Positions 17,197 through 25,425 of a DNA stretch of 64,000 nt are shown here, piece after piece. Position 1 is the first letter of the stretch; the number at the start of each line of letters is the position of its first letter. The position numbers and the translations under genes are program-made. This DNA comes from Rhodohalobacter mucosus. Lineage in GTDB: Bacteria; Bacteroidota; Rhodothermia; Balneolales; Balneolaceae. The stretch lies in contig NZ_QGGB01000007.1 of the NCBI RefSeq assembly GCF_003150675.1, forward strand, positions 1 to 64,000, read 5' to 3'. The notes beneath the pieces are model-generated. The model was not told the origin of the DNA, did no database searches, and saw nothing but the letters and a program-made list of their open reading frames with translations.

Positions 17197-18529
17197 GATT
17201 CAGTATCAGTGCAGCAACTGCGGACATACATCGGCCAAGTGGCTGGGCCTGTGCCCCTCATGCGGTGAATGGCATACCTTCGAGGAGCATGAATCTCAGC
17301 CATCTGCCGGAAAAAAACACAAAGTGGATATTTCTGAGGAGTCTTCCTCCAAGGCCCTGCGCCTTTCAGAAATTGAAGTGAAGAGCACCGAACGTACATC
17401 AACCGGTCTCGCTGAACTCGACCGGGTATTGGGCGGGGGGCTGATCCGCGGTTCGCTCTTGTTGCTCGGCGGTGACCCGGGTATCGGTAAAAGTACCCTG
17501 ATGCTGCAATCCGCAGCAAAAACTCCGGATAAGACGATTCTTTATGTTGCAGGGGAGGAGTCCGCTTCCCAGATCAAACAGAGAGCGTCCAGAATCGGGC
17601 TTAAGGGGGATAATCTTCTGATATGGACCGATACACGGATTCAGTCGGTTATTGCGCAGGCACGAAGCATAAAGCCCGACCTGATGGTGGTCGACTCCAT
17701 TCAAACCGTTTTCAGTGATGATCTTAGCAGCCTCCCCGGCAGCGTGCAGCAGATCCGCGAATGCTCGGCCATGTTGCAGCAGATCTCCAAGAAAGAGGGC
17801 ATTACCACGCTGATGATCGGGCACGTAACCAAAGAGGGCGATATTGCAGGACCCCGGATCCTGGAGCACATGGTAGATACGGTGCTTCATTTTGAAGGCG
17901 ACCAAAGCCAGCTTCACCGGCTGCTCAGGGGTGTCAAAAACAGGTTTGGACCTGCTCATGAGGTTGGGGTGTTTGAAATGAGAGACAGCGGCCTTCATGA
18001 GGTGCTCAACCCATCGGACCTTTTTCTGTCTGAGATGGATGAAAACGTGAGCGGAAACGCCGTGGCATGTATCATGGAAGGATCGCGTCCGATTCTTGTG
18101 GAGGTACAGGCGCTTGTGACACCCAGCAGCTATGGTACGCCCCAGAGAACAGCGGGTGGATTTGATCAGCGCAGACTGCAGCTGCTTCTGGCTGTGCTTG
18201 AGAAGAGGGCGGGTATGGCATTTTCAGGACAGGATGTATATCTGAACATTGCAGGCGGAATCCGGATCAGTGATCCGGCTGCCGATCTTGCCGTTATGAA
18301 AGCACTCGCATCAAGCCTGACGGACAAACCTGCCGATCCCAAAACGGTATACATCGGGGAAGCGGGTTTGGGAGGCGAAATAAGGCGGATACCCTATATT
18401 GACAGACGACTGCGGGAGGCAGAGAAAATGGGATTTCGCAAAGCGGTACTTCCCGGGCGGGAAACATCCGTAAAATCAGATCTGTCACTGGTTGTGACAG
18501 ATACGGTAAGAAAAGCAGTCGGTAGTTAA
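17183..18529 (+). CDS. radA: DNA repair protein RadA (Sms)
   Basis: A RecA-related ATPase that promotes branch migration in recombination and repair. The 448 residues carry the N-terminal zinc finger (Cys10, Cys13, Cys24, Cys27), Walker A GGDPGIGKST, the RadA-specific KNRFG motif and a C-terminal Lon-protease-like domain. Translation starts at TTG 17183, giving MARPKIQYQC, behind a strong purine-rich ribosome site (GGAGGAGAAGGAGGA) lying in the end of the preceding gene. Confidence 0.95.
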   Translation: MARPKIQYQCSNCGHTSAKWLGLCPSCGEWHTFEEHESQPSAGKKHKVDISEESSSKALRLSEIEVKSTERTSTGLAELDRVLGGGLIRGSLLLLGGDPGIGKSTLMLQSAAKTPDKTILYVAGEESASQIKQRASRIGLKGDNLLIWTDTRIQSVIAQARSIKPDLMVVDSIQTVFSDDLSSLPGSVQQIRECSAMLQQISKKEGITTLMIGHVTKEGDIAGPRILEHMVDTVLHFEGDQSQLHRLLRGVKNRFGPAHEVGVFEMRDSGLHEVLNPSDLFLSEMDENVSGNAVACIMEGSRPILVEVQALVTPSSYGTPQRTAGGFDQRRLQLLLAVLEKRAGMAFSGQDVYLNIAGGIRISDPAADLAVMKALASSLTDKPADPKTVYIGEAGLGGEIRRIPYIDRRLREAEKMGFRKAVLPGRETSVKSDLSLVVTDTVRKAVGS

Positions 18530-18532
18530 AGT

Positions 18533-18552
18533 GCCCGGCATGCATACCGGGC
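18533..18552. terminator. Bidirectional hairpin between radA and rpsU
   Basis: GCCCGG and CCGGGC form a compact stem between the convergent radA and rpsU genes. No clear U-run follows in either direction, so its strength as a terminator is uncertain. Confidence 0.4.
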
Positions 18553-18621
18553 GGTAAGGCAGGAAAACGTTGTCAGCGGTTAGGCAGCGATATCTGAATA
18601 TCGGCTGTATCCTAAGGGTTA

Positions 18622-18816
18622 TTAGTAGTTATCCCGCTGACGTCTTCTCTCTTCGCGAACGCTTTTCTTGAGGGCTTCACGCCGCTCTTCGGAAGGTTTG
18701 GTAAACTGCTGACGCTCCTTATATTCATTCAATACACGTGAGCGTGTTACCATCTTTTTGAAGCGGTTGATCGCGCGATCAATGCTTTCGTTATCTTTTA
18801 CGTTTACTCCGATCAT
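18622..18816 (-). CDS. rpsU: 30S ribosomal protein S21
   Basis: A small basic protein near the 30S platform, contacting the 16S rRNA 3' end. The 64 residues MIGVNVKDNESIDRAINRFK onwards, ending in an arginine-rich helix (EERRRQRDNY), match S21 in full. The gene stands alone and convergent to radA. Confidence 0.93.
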   Translation of the reverse strand: MIGVNVKDNESIDRAINRFKKMVTRSRVLNEYKERQQFTKPSEERREALKKSVREERRRQRDNY

Positions 18817-19062
18817 AGATTTACTTGGGTTTGAAAAAATTTACAGACCTCAAATATAAAAAGAGTAATCACAAAATAATAGTTCCGTTTTAAAAATTGT
18901 TTATTGACTCAATTCACGGCTGGAAAGCATTTTTTGTGACCTTTGAGTACAAAAAAACAGAGGGAATCCATTTACAGGATCGGTAATTACTTCCTTTATG
19001 CAAAAGGTATGTATGTTACCCCATTAAGATGCAAAAAGTCTGAAATTGCGTACGTTTCATCC

Positions 19063-19854
19063 ATGCAAACATCCGAAGAGCACCATTCAGTACATATTAC
19101 CCTGACGCGAGACGGGTCCACAACCCTTTATTCGGACAGGTTTGGCCAGCACTATCACAATCCGAACGGAGCGGTCGCGGAGAGCCGTCATGTTTTTTTC
19201 GAAACAGCAGATGTTCCCGGATTGCTTGGCAAACGGGATCATCTTACCGTTTTTGAAACCGGGTTTGGCTCCGGACTGAACCTGATCCTCATGCTTGACT
19301 ACCTCAAAGAATCAGAATCGAGCTGCCTTGTGGATTATGTGAGTATCGAGGCCTATCCAATCTCCCCCCGGAAGGCTGTTGAACTGAATTTTGGTAAAGA
19401 GCTGGCAAACCTCGAGCCGAATCGGGTTCTGCAGGATTTTTTCAAAAATGTGAAACACGGCTGGAACCGATTCAGTCCCGGAAACAGGCTTAAGCTTCAT
19501 CTGTTTAACGGGTATTTTGGTGCTTTTGAGTCTGGATTCCCCCGTCAAAAAGCAGACCTCTTTTTCCACGATCCGTTCTCACCGGAAGTGAACCCGGATC
19601 TCTGGACAAAAGAGGTCTTTGAAAAACTGCTGTCCATAGCGGCTCAAGATGCATTTCTGATTACCTACTGCGCAGCCAGTTCGGCCCGCGCCGCAATGGC
19701 TTCAGCCGGATGGCATGTGGCCCGAGCTCCGGGCGCCCTCGGCAAACGGGAAATGACAATCGCATCTCCTAGTCCCTCGCAGCTCAGCCATTTTAAAAGA
19801 GTGAATGAAGAGCGCCTTAAAAAGCGTTATGATGCCGGTGACTTTAAAAGGTGA
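19063..19854 (+). CDS. mnmD: tRNA (mnm5s2U34)-methyltransferase MnmD-like
   Basis: SAM-dependent methylation of the wobble uridine in tRNAs for Lys, Glu and Gln. The Rossmann motif VFETGFGSGLN, the FFHDPFSPEVNPDLW signature and the C-terminal ARAAMASAGW and GKREMTIA segments identify the DUF752/MnmD family, without the FAD-dependent MnmC half seen in enterics. I start at the ATG at 19063 (263 residues). An in-frame TTG at 18943 would add 40 residues that do not look like the family. No clear ribosome site marks either start. Confidence 0.82.
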   Translation: MQTSEEHHSVHITLTRDGSTTLYSDRFGQHYHNPNGAVAESRHVFFETADVPGLLGKRDHLTVFETGFGSGLNLILMLDYLKESESSCLVDYVSIEAYPISPRKAVELNFGKELANLEPNRVLQDFFKNVKHGWNRFSPGNRLKLHLFNGYFGAFESGFPRQKADLFFHDPFSPEVNPDLWTKEVFEKLLSIAAQDAFLITYCAASSARAAMASAGWHVARAPGALGKREMTIASPSPSQLSHFKRVNEERLKKRYDAGDFKR

Positions 19855-19904
19855 TTGTAAAACGCCTCATGGTTACCTTTAATGGAGATAGATAGTCCTG
19901 AGAC

Positions 19905-20065
19905 CTGAGTATTGAGAAGACCCCGGAGCAGACATGGTATGTCTGTTCTGTGATTATTGTTCGAAATAGCTCAAACCCAGGTTTAGATCCAGAACTAATC
20001 ATCTTGTTATACAGACATACCATGTCTATGCTATGTCTGCTTTGGACGATTCTCAATACTCATGA
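19905..20065. repeat. Imperfect inverted repeat (MITE-like) upstream of the kynureninase-like gene
   Basis: TGAGTATTGAGAA and, slightly inside it, CAGACATGGTATGTCTG recur in inverted order at the right end as CAGACATACCATGTCTATG and TTCTCAATACTCA. The arms are about 40-50 nt, enclosing about 60 bp of non-repetitive DNA. The inner arm is itself palindromic. There is no coding capacity. The GAGTATTGAG core also occurs near 13460. It may be a small non-autonomous element or a regulatory hairpin. Confidence 0.55.
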
Positions 20066-20089
20066 CTCAAGACTCAAGACTTTAAAATA

Positions 20090-21283
20090 ATGCAGGAATT
20101 CGACAAGCTCGCTAAATCGCTTCAACCCCACTATTCACATTTTAATGTTTCCAACCGGCTTTTGTTTACGGGTCATTCCCACCAGGCGTGGCCGGATGTT
20201 GCGTTCGAGGGAGTACAGCAATATATGCAGATGGTGGCCGAGCAGGTGGATAAAAAGTGGGATTTTGGGTTTGAAAAAACGGAGATTATGCGTGAATACC
20301 TGCGGGGATGGTACGACGACCCGAATGGGCGCTACTGCCGCGAGCAGAATACTCACATTCTTATGGTGTCGTGGCTGTCTGCTCTCGACCTTCGGAATAA
20401 GCCGAAAATTATCACAACCACCGGTGAGTTTCACTCCATGTATCGTCAGCTGAGAAGGCTTGAGGAAGAGGGTCTTGAGATCGTCTACCTGCCGCACGAG
20501 GATGATGATGCTCTGCTGGAGGCTATCACAGACGAACTCGATGACAGCACAGCCGCCGTGATGCTGTCACATATCTATTTTGAAACATCGGAGGTGAATA
20601 CGCGAATTGCAGAGATTGCGCAGGCAGCCAGGGAGGCGGGTGTACCGTTGCTGATTGATGACTACCACGGTACCAATGTGGTTCCTCTCTCTGTGGAGAA
20701 GAACAACCTGCATGACTGCTATATTTTTATCGGCGGGTACAAGTACATGCAGTGGGGTGAAGCGAACTGTTTCCTCAGATTTCCCGCCGATTGCAAACTG
20801 CGTCCCGTTATTACGGGGTGGTTTTCCGCCTTTGAACAGCTCGATCATCCCCGGACCGATGAACCCGTGGAGTTTGATGAGGGAGATCAGAAATTTGCCA
20901 CAGCCACTTACGATCCTATTTCACAGTATCGCGGGGCAGCCGTAACGGAGTTCTTTATCCGCCAGGGACTCACCAAAGAGGTGCTGCTGGAGAATTATCA
21001 CGCCCAGGTGAGCTATCTGCGGAGGTTATTCGACGCAAAGGGTTTTGATACGGAAGTGATCCGCCATGCCAATACTCGTCCAATCGAACAGACCGGCGGA
21101 TTCATGGCACTCCGGTCGCCCCATGCACGCAAATTCCGAGCCATGCTGCTCGAAAAGGATGTCTTTACGGATGCACGGGATGAGATCATCCGGTTTGGTC
21201 CGGCACCCTATACCACCTCTGAACAGTGCGAGCGGGTAATGGATAAGCTCGAAGAGGTTGTGAACGAGGGAAGCGAGGGTTAA
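20090..21283 (+). CDS. Kynureninase-like class V PLP-dependent enzyme
   Basis: A 397-residue fold-type I PLP enzyme. The PLP-pocket segments LLIDDYHGTNVVPLS and FIGGYKYMQWGEANC, with the Schiff-base lysine in GYKY, resemble kynureninase, which cleaves kynurenine to anthranilate and alanine. No neighbouring tryptophan-degradation gene supports that function, so I leave the symbol blank. The C-terminal codons and stop lie inside a GC-rich palindrome that belongs to a dispersed repeat family. Confidence 0.72.
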   Translation: MQEFDKLAKSLQPHYSHFNVSNRLLFTGHSHQAWPDVAFEGVQQYMQMVAEQVDKKWDFGFEKTEIMREYLRGWYDDPNGRYCREQNTHILMVSWLSALDLRNKPKIITTTGEFHSMYRQLRRLEEEGLEIVYLPHEDDDALLEAITDELDDSTAAVMLSHIYFETSEVNTRIAEIAQAAREAGVPLLIDDYHGTNVVPLSVEKNNLHDCYIFIGGYKYMQWGEANCFLRFPADCKLRPVITGWFSAFEQLDHPRTDEPVEFDEGDQKFATATYDPISQYRGAAVTEFFIRQGLTKEVLLENYHAQVSYLRRLFDAKGFDTEVIRHANTRPIEQTGGFMALRSPHARKFRAMLLEKDVFTDARDEIIRFGPAPYTTSEQCERVMDKLEEVVNEGSEG

Positions 21284-21835
21284 TACCCTCGCTCGTATGT
21301 TAAGCTCTCCGGGCTTGGAAAAAGCCTGTTTCAATTAGAGTTGAGGAGGTTTATTTGTGGGATGCTGCGTTTTTTAAGGCCAAAGTATGCGATAAATAAA
21401 GTCCTGCTCCCGCGGAGTGAACGGGGGCTGAAGCCCCCGCTCGCATATTAAGCCCTCCGGGCTTGGCAGAAGTTTGGTTTGATGAAAGCAGAGGAGGTTC
21501 TTTTACAGGGTGCTGCTTTTTTGAAGGTCCAGTGGTTGAAACAACTAAAGTCCTGCCCCCTGCAGGACGACATACACTAGCGAGGGCTTCAACCCTCGCA
21601 TCCCGGAGCGGGGAATACCCCAACGGGATCCATTCGGAAAATTCCCCACTCGTGCATAAAGCCCTCCGGGCTCGGTAAAAACACGGATTGATTAAGTAGA
21701 GGAGATTCTTTTAACGGAAGGTCCGCGTTTTCTTAAAGGCCCGAAGGTCTGCACAAATAAAGTCCTGCTACCGCTGGACGGCATACACGAGCGAGGGTTT
21801 CAACCCTCGTTCTCATGGCCCGACCTTCATTTCAG
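21266..21835. repeat. Dispersed GC-rich palindrome repeat block, left of vapBC
   Basis: About 570 bp without a gene. Two palindrome types recur: GCGAGGGTTTCAACCCTCG-like stems (near 21270, 21407, 21580, 21790) and GCCCTCCGGGCT (near 21302, 21452, 21661). They are separated by semi-conserved text containing GTCCTGC, GACGACATACAC and GAGGAGGTT. The same pattern appears to the right of vapBC at 22555-22750. Confidence 0.8.
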
Positions 21836-21901
21836 TTAGGAAATCTATTCTAATGTGTATAAATTGAAAAATAATACACATTGAAAGATTCCGGAGGTGG
21901 T

Positions 21902-22099
21902 ATGCGAACAAATATTGTAATAGACGATGAGTTGATGGAAGAGGCTTTGAGGGTGAGTCGCCTGAAAACGAAGAAAGAAGCTGTAGAAGCAGGTTTGAAG
22001 CTTCTGGTACAGCGAAAGAAGCAGGAAAATATCAGAAACTTGCGCGGCGCTCTGCACTGGACCGGCGACCTGGAGCAGATGAGGGTTAACGAAAAATGA
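21902..22099 (+). CDS. vapB: VapB-type antitoxin
   Basis: A 65-residue ribbon-helix-helix-type antitoxin (MRTNIVIDDELMEEALRVSR, then KTKKEAVEAGLKLLVQR). It should bind its own promoter through the N-terminal strand and inhibit the PIN toxin through its C-terminal tail. The ATG at 21902 is chosen because GGAGGTGG stands just before it; an earlier in-frame ATG has no ribosome site. It overlaps vapC by ATGA. Confidence 0.9.
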   Translation: MRTNIVIDDELMEEALRVSRLKTKKEAVEAGLKLLVQRKKQENIRNLRGALHWTGDLEQMRVNEK

Positions 22100-22491
22100 T
22101 CCTGGCAGATACCAGTGTCTGGATTGATTATTTCAACGGTGTTGAATCTTATCATACCGACAGCCTGGACATTGCTCTTTCTGAACAGACGGTCTTGATG
22201 GGCGACATCATACTCGCTGAAATTCTTCAGGGTTTTGACAGTGATTCTGAGTTCAAAAAGGCAAGGGATGCACTGAAGATACTCGAATGCGTCCGTCTCG
22301 GCGGAAAAGAACTGGCGATACAATCGGCATCAAATTTCCGGTTACTGCGATCAAGGGGTATCACCATCCGTAAAACAGTGGATATGATTATAGCCAGCTG
22401 GTGTATCGAGCACGGTGTGGAGTTAATGCACAATGACAAGGACTTTGACCGGATTGCTTCTGAATTGCCGCTTCTAGTATATACGCGTTGA
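22096..22491 (+). CDS. vapC: VapC-type PIN-domain ribonuclease toxin
   Basis: A 131-residue PIN domain. The acidic residues expected to bind Mg2+ are present: Asp5 in LADTSVWIDYF, Glu42 in ILAEILQG, and the aspartates in TVDMIIASW and HNDKDFDRIA. VapC toxins cleave tRNA or rRNA when the antitoxin is degraded. The target here is unknown. The pair sits as an island between two blocks of the same dispersed repeat. Confidence 0.92.
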   Translation: MILADTSVWIDYFNGVESYHTDSLDIALSEQTVLMGDIILAEILQGFDSDSEFKKARDALKILECVRLGGKELAIQSASNFRLLRSRGITIRKTVDMIIASWCIEHGVELMHNDKDFDRIASELPLLVYTR

Positions 22492-22782
22492 TCAAAAAGC
22501 ATAGGGCGATATACCAATCCTGCCGGAAATGTTTCTAAATAGCCCAATTGCACTACGACACGGGGGGCTGAAGCCCCCGCTCGCATATAACGCCCTCCGG
22601 GCTCGGCAGAAGCCTGGGTTGATGAATGATGAGAAGGTTTCTTTGTGGAGGACTCTTTTTTAAATGAAGGCGCAATATTTGGAACAACAAGAGTCCTGCC
22701 ACTGCAGGACGACATACACGAGCGAGGGTTTCAACCCTCGCACCCTCGCATCCTCGCACCCTCACCTCCGTTCCACTCTATC
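22492..22782. repeat. Dispersed GC-rich palindrome repeat block, right of vapBC
   Basis: Contains the same units as the left block: CGGGGGGCTGAAGCCCCCG near 22560, GCCCTCCGGGCTCGGCAG near 22590, a GACGACATACACGAGC segment and GCGAGGGTTTCAACCCTCG near 22720, then CACCCTCGCA short tandem units. No gene is visible. Confidence 0.75.
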
Positions 22783-23490
22783 TCAAAAACTCCCCGACAG
22801 CTCCAGAATGCGATGTATTGCGAATGCCAGGTATCCGATGAGTCCCGCAGCAAAACCTGACAGTACCGCAAAAAGGATATACCCGGTTGCGTAGGATGAT
22901 ATCAGCCTTACCCACCCCAGGAAATCGGACGGCCTCAGGTATTGCCGGTAGAGGTGGAGCATCGGCAAGGCCAGAGCAACGGCCGGAAGGGTGGAGCTCA
23001 TCATGGGATCGGAAACGGGCAGTCCGCTCAGCATCCAGGCGGGTACAAGAAGGGCCAGAACCGGAATGGAAGCACCGACCGTGTAGGTGTTCAGGATCAG
23101 GTTTTCATAAAACCCGCTGACCGACTCCCTGAGGAAAAAGAGCCCGCCCAGCGAAAGCATCGGTATCAGAAAAAGCGCTGCGGAAAGCGGCAGAAACCGT
23201 GTAAAAGCCCAGACGTTGCTCACTTCGATCCACTCCGTGATCGCTGCAATCTGCTCGTTAACCGGTTCATCGCCGGGTCCGGTTTGAATGCCGGCCGGGT
23301 CAAACGAATAGTCAACAGGAATCACATTCATAACCAGCAGAATAAAAGCAGCTGAAATCAAGACAAAGGCAAAAGGATGCGTAAAACTGCGGGGTTGGTC
23401 CGCTTCTGCATGGAGAAACGAGTCAATGACGTTCCGCGGTGCAGACCAGAGCTCTTTCAGGGTTGGTAAGTAAAGCCGAAGGTTTTTCAT
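22783..23490 (-). CDS. Polytopic membrane protein, DUF3667-like
   Basis: A 235-residue inner-membrane protein with about five hydrophobic segments. The N-terminal LKELWSAPRNVIDSFL stretch, a proline-rich first loop and the FYENLILNTY motif resemble the membrane part of DUF3667 proteins of Bacteroidota, which usually start with a zinc ribbon that is missing here. The function is unknown. Confidence 0.6.
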   Translation of the reverse strand: MKNLRLYLPTLKELWSAPRNVIDSFLHAEADQPRSFTHPFAFVLISAAFILLVMNVIPVDYSFDPAGIQTGPGDEPVNEQIAAITEWIEVSNVWAFTRFLPLSAALFLIPMLSLGGLFFLRESVSGFYENLILNTYTVGASIPVLALLVPAWMLSGLPVSDPMMSSTLPAVALALPMLHLYRQYLRPSDFLGWVRLISSYATGYILFAVLSGFAAGLIGYLAFAIHRILELSGSF

Positions 23491-23844
23491 GACAAATATT
23501 GAAAGGCTAAACAGCTTTCGTTACACAGGCTTTACGATAAAACCTGTTGGTACCGCAGTAAAAGTAATTTGAAGGTTTCCCTTCATCACTCCGTGTCTCC
23601 GTGGCAGCCGTAACGCATAGGCACAGACAAAAAATAAAAAACCGGCTGCCCTTTCAGACAGCCGGCTGTAAGAACTCTGAAGATCCTTTAAACAGGCCAA
23701 TCAGAATCCTTAACCCCGGCTAAATATAAGATAATAGACGTCAGATGAAAAGGAGAGCTTTTACCGAATTTGGAATTTGAATGGATTCGGTTGTTGTTTC
23801 TGGATGGCAAAGCTTGTAATTTTGTAACTCTGTAAAAGAAATGA
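23491..23844. other. Gene-free spacer before the tRNA
   Basis: No gene is visible in this 354-bp stretch. The only structure seen is the minus-strand terminator at 23628-23665. Confidence 0.6.
23628..23665 (-). terminator. Minus-strand hairpin terminator
   Basis: CCGGCTG pairs with CAGCCGG around a 10-nt loop, and on the minus strand the stem is followed by a T-rich run. No minus-strand gene ends here, so it may be left from the pre-insertion locus or block antisense transcription into the DUF3667-like gene. Confidence 0.6.
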
Positions 23845-23918
23845 GGGCCCGTAGCTCAGTTGGTCAGAGCAGTCGACTCATAATCGATTGGTCGCAGGTT
23901 CAAGTCCTGCCGGGCCCA
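23845..23918 (+). tRNA. tRNA with anticodon CAT, probably tRNA-Ile(CAU)
   Basis: Seven-base acceptor stem GGGCCCG/CGGGCCC, D-arm GCTCAGTTGGTCAGAGC, anticodon loop CTCATAA, and T-arm CAGG TTCAAGT CCTG. No CCA is encoded. The anticodon CAT could be elongator Met or the lysidine-modified Ile2. The stem GTCGA..TCGAT and the following TTGGTCGC..GGTTCAAGTCC resemble tRNA-Ile2 more, but the isotype is not certain. Confidence 0.88.
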
Positions 23919-23920
23919 CA
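23888..23920. other. Probable attL of a tRNA-targeted element
   Basis: The integrase gene begins about 230 bp after the tRNA and points away from it. This is the usual layout when a tyrosine recombinase has used the tRNA 3' end as attB. A second copy of the T-arm plus acceptor sequence was not seen elsewhere in the window, so attR is either past 64 kb or decayed. Confidence 0.45.
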
Positions 23921-24056
23921 TCTTACCAAACAGTACAAGAGGGGGCAAAAACCCCCTTCTATTCCTCTCTAAAGCAAAAAAAACCTCAAAAACTAACATT
24001 GGTAAGCGAGCAGAAGTGATCAAAAGTGATTGCTTCGCACAGCTCAATTCCCAGTC

Positions 24057-24093
24057 TTGGTGTCCAAATTGGTGTCCAAATTGGTGTCCAATT
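24057..24093. repeat. Three direct 12-bp repeats between tRNA and integrase
   Basis: TTGGTGTCCAAA appears three times in tandem, the last copy ending in TT. Position and form suit arm-type binding sites for the neighbouring integrase. Read as protein they give CPNWCPNWCP, a reason not to start the integrase upstream of 24151. Confidence 0.6.
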
Positions 24094-24150
24094 TTTGAGG
24101 GTTTGGGAGCCACTCTAAACGAGAACTCTCAAATACGTTGGAGTGGAACT

Positions 24151-25326
24151 ATGGCATTTCTTACAAAACGTGGAAAGTACTATTACGTAAAATGGAATAC
24201 ATCTGAGAAGGGTAAAGTCAGAGAAGTCCGAAAATCGCTGGGAACTCGTCATAAAGATGTAGCTCAAAAAATGGTGACAGAACTGGAGAAGCTGGAATCG
24301 CTTGGGAAGATCGATCCATTTATACCCGGCTTTAATCCCAAACGAGCATTGACAGATGATAAGACTGAAAAGACGCTTCAATGCGCCACTGTTACGGATG
24401 CACTTAATCTATTCTATTCTGCTAAACAGCATTTATCTCCTGCGACAGTCGATGCATATAAACGGGCACTTGATCATTTTGTAGAACTAAACAGGCTGAA
24501 AATGGCAAGTCCAAAGAGCATTCGGCCACATCACTTTGAGAATGTAATCTTTAAACGTGGCATTACTGCAGCAACCAGACATTACTATTTTCGGCATTTC
24601 CGTTCTTGGTGGAAGTTCCTGAAAAAGAAAAAAGTAGTTGAAGCAGATATTTTTGACTCCCTGAAAGAAGATCTTCCACGCATTCGGGAAAATACCCGGC
24701 CAAAAATGATTTCGGAGCAAGAGTTGAAAACACTCTTCAAAACGTTCGATTCTGAACTGCAAAGAAAGAAAGCACTTTCGGAATTTGATCCGGAAAGAGT
24801 TCAGCATTGGTTCAAACCAATTGTGGCTTTGTACTTCTATGGTGGGTTACGAAAGCACGAAGCCGGTTACTCACCCTATTTAAAATATTCAGGATTAAAG
24901 GGTGAAAATTTGATTTTTGAGGACGGAGAACTGACTTACATATACCTGCCTCCCACAAAAGGTCGGAAAGAGCGCCAGATACCGATTATCAAAGAATTAA
25001 GAGTACAATTAGAACAGTACTTAAAGCTTCGTGGCAAATTAAATTCGAAGGACTTTGTGTTCGTGTATCAGGGAGGAACTTCTAATAATAAGCCGGTTCG
25101 AGGGGATCGTGTTTATCGTGAATTCAAACGCTACGCTAAGGTTGCCGGAATACCTACCACTCGTAGCTTACATGGGATGAGACACCAGGCGGTTACTACC
25201 TGGATTGAGAAAGGATTTCATACTGCAGAGGCAAGTTATATGGCGGGGCATTCGAGTCAAAAAGTGACAGAGAAGTATACGCATCTGACTGCGAAGAGAC
25301 TGAAGGAGAAGATGGAAAAGTTATAA
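24151..25326 (+). CDS. Phage-type tyrosine recombinase (integrase)
   Basis: 391 residues from the ATG at 24151. An arm-binding N-terminus (FLTKRGKYYYVKWNTSEKG) leads into a core-binding SAM-like domain at about 110-200. The catalytic domain has Arg in LYFYGGLRKHEAG, Lys in PTKGRKERQIP, HGMRHQAVT (His, Arg), the later His in MAGHSS and the nucleophile in EKYTHLT. The extra helix typical of integron IntI is not evident, so this is probably the integrase of the tRNA-targeted element, not the source of the cassettes downstream. The stop codon lies within the first attC core site. Confidence 0.9.
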   Translation: MAFLTKRGKYYYVKWNTSEKGKVREVRKSLGTRHKDVAQKMVTELEKLESLGKIDPFIPGFNPKRALTDDKTEKTLQCATVTDALNLFYSAKQHLSPATVDAYKRALDHFVELNRLKMASPKSIRPHHFENVIFKRGITAATRHYYFRHFRSWWKFLKKKKVVEADIFDSLKEDLPRIRENTRPKMISEQELKTLFKTFDSELQRKKALSEFDPERVQHWFKPIVALYFYGGLRKHEAGYSPYLKYSGLKGENLIFEDGELTYIYLPPTKGRKERQIPIIKELRVQLEQYLKLRGKLNSKDFVFVYQGGTSNNKPVRGDRVYREFKRYAKVAGIPTTRSLHGMRHQAVTTWIEKGFHTAEASYMAGHSSQKVTEKYTHLTAKRLKEKMEKL

Positions 25327-25411
25327 CGGTTTGGCATTTGTGCGGCGTGGCAAGATATTAAATGATTGGGCAACAATTCATTACACGACCGCACGAAATG
25401 CTTGTTATGCC
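25320..25411 (-). other. attC site 1 (DUF2971 cassette)
   Basis: Read on the minus strand: R'' GGCATAAC, L'' GCATTTCGTGCGG, loop, L' CCGCACAAATGC, R' GTTATAAC. The arms pair completely apart from one extra C in L''. R' overlaps the last codons of the integrase gene. Confidence 0.85.
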
Positions 25412-25425
25412 AAAAAAACAAGATT

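Noticed and set aside
24151-25326. Integron integrase (IntI) identity for the tyrosine recombinase
   Set aside because: No IntI-specific extra helix was seen. It lies at the distal end of the array (intI would be at the attI/first-cassette end, here the right side), and it has an arm-binding phage-type N-terminus.
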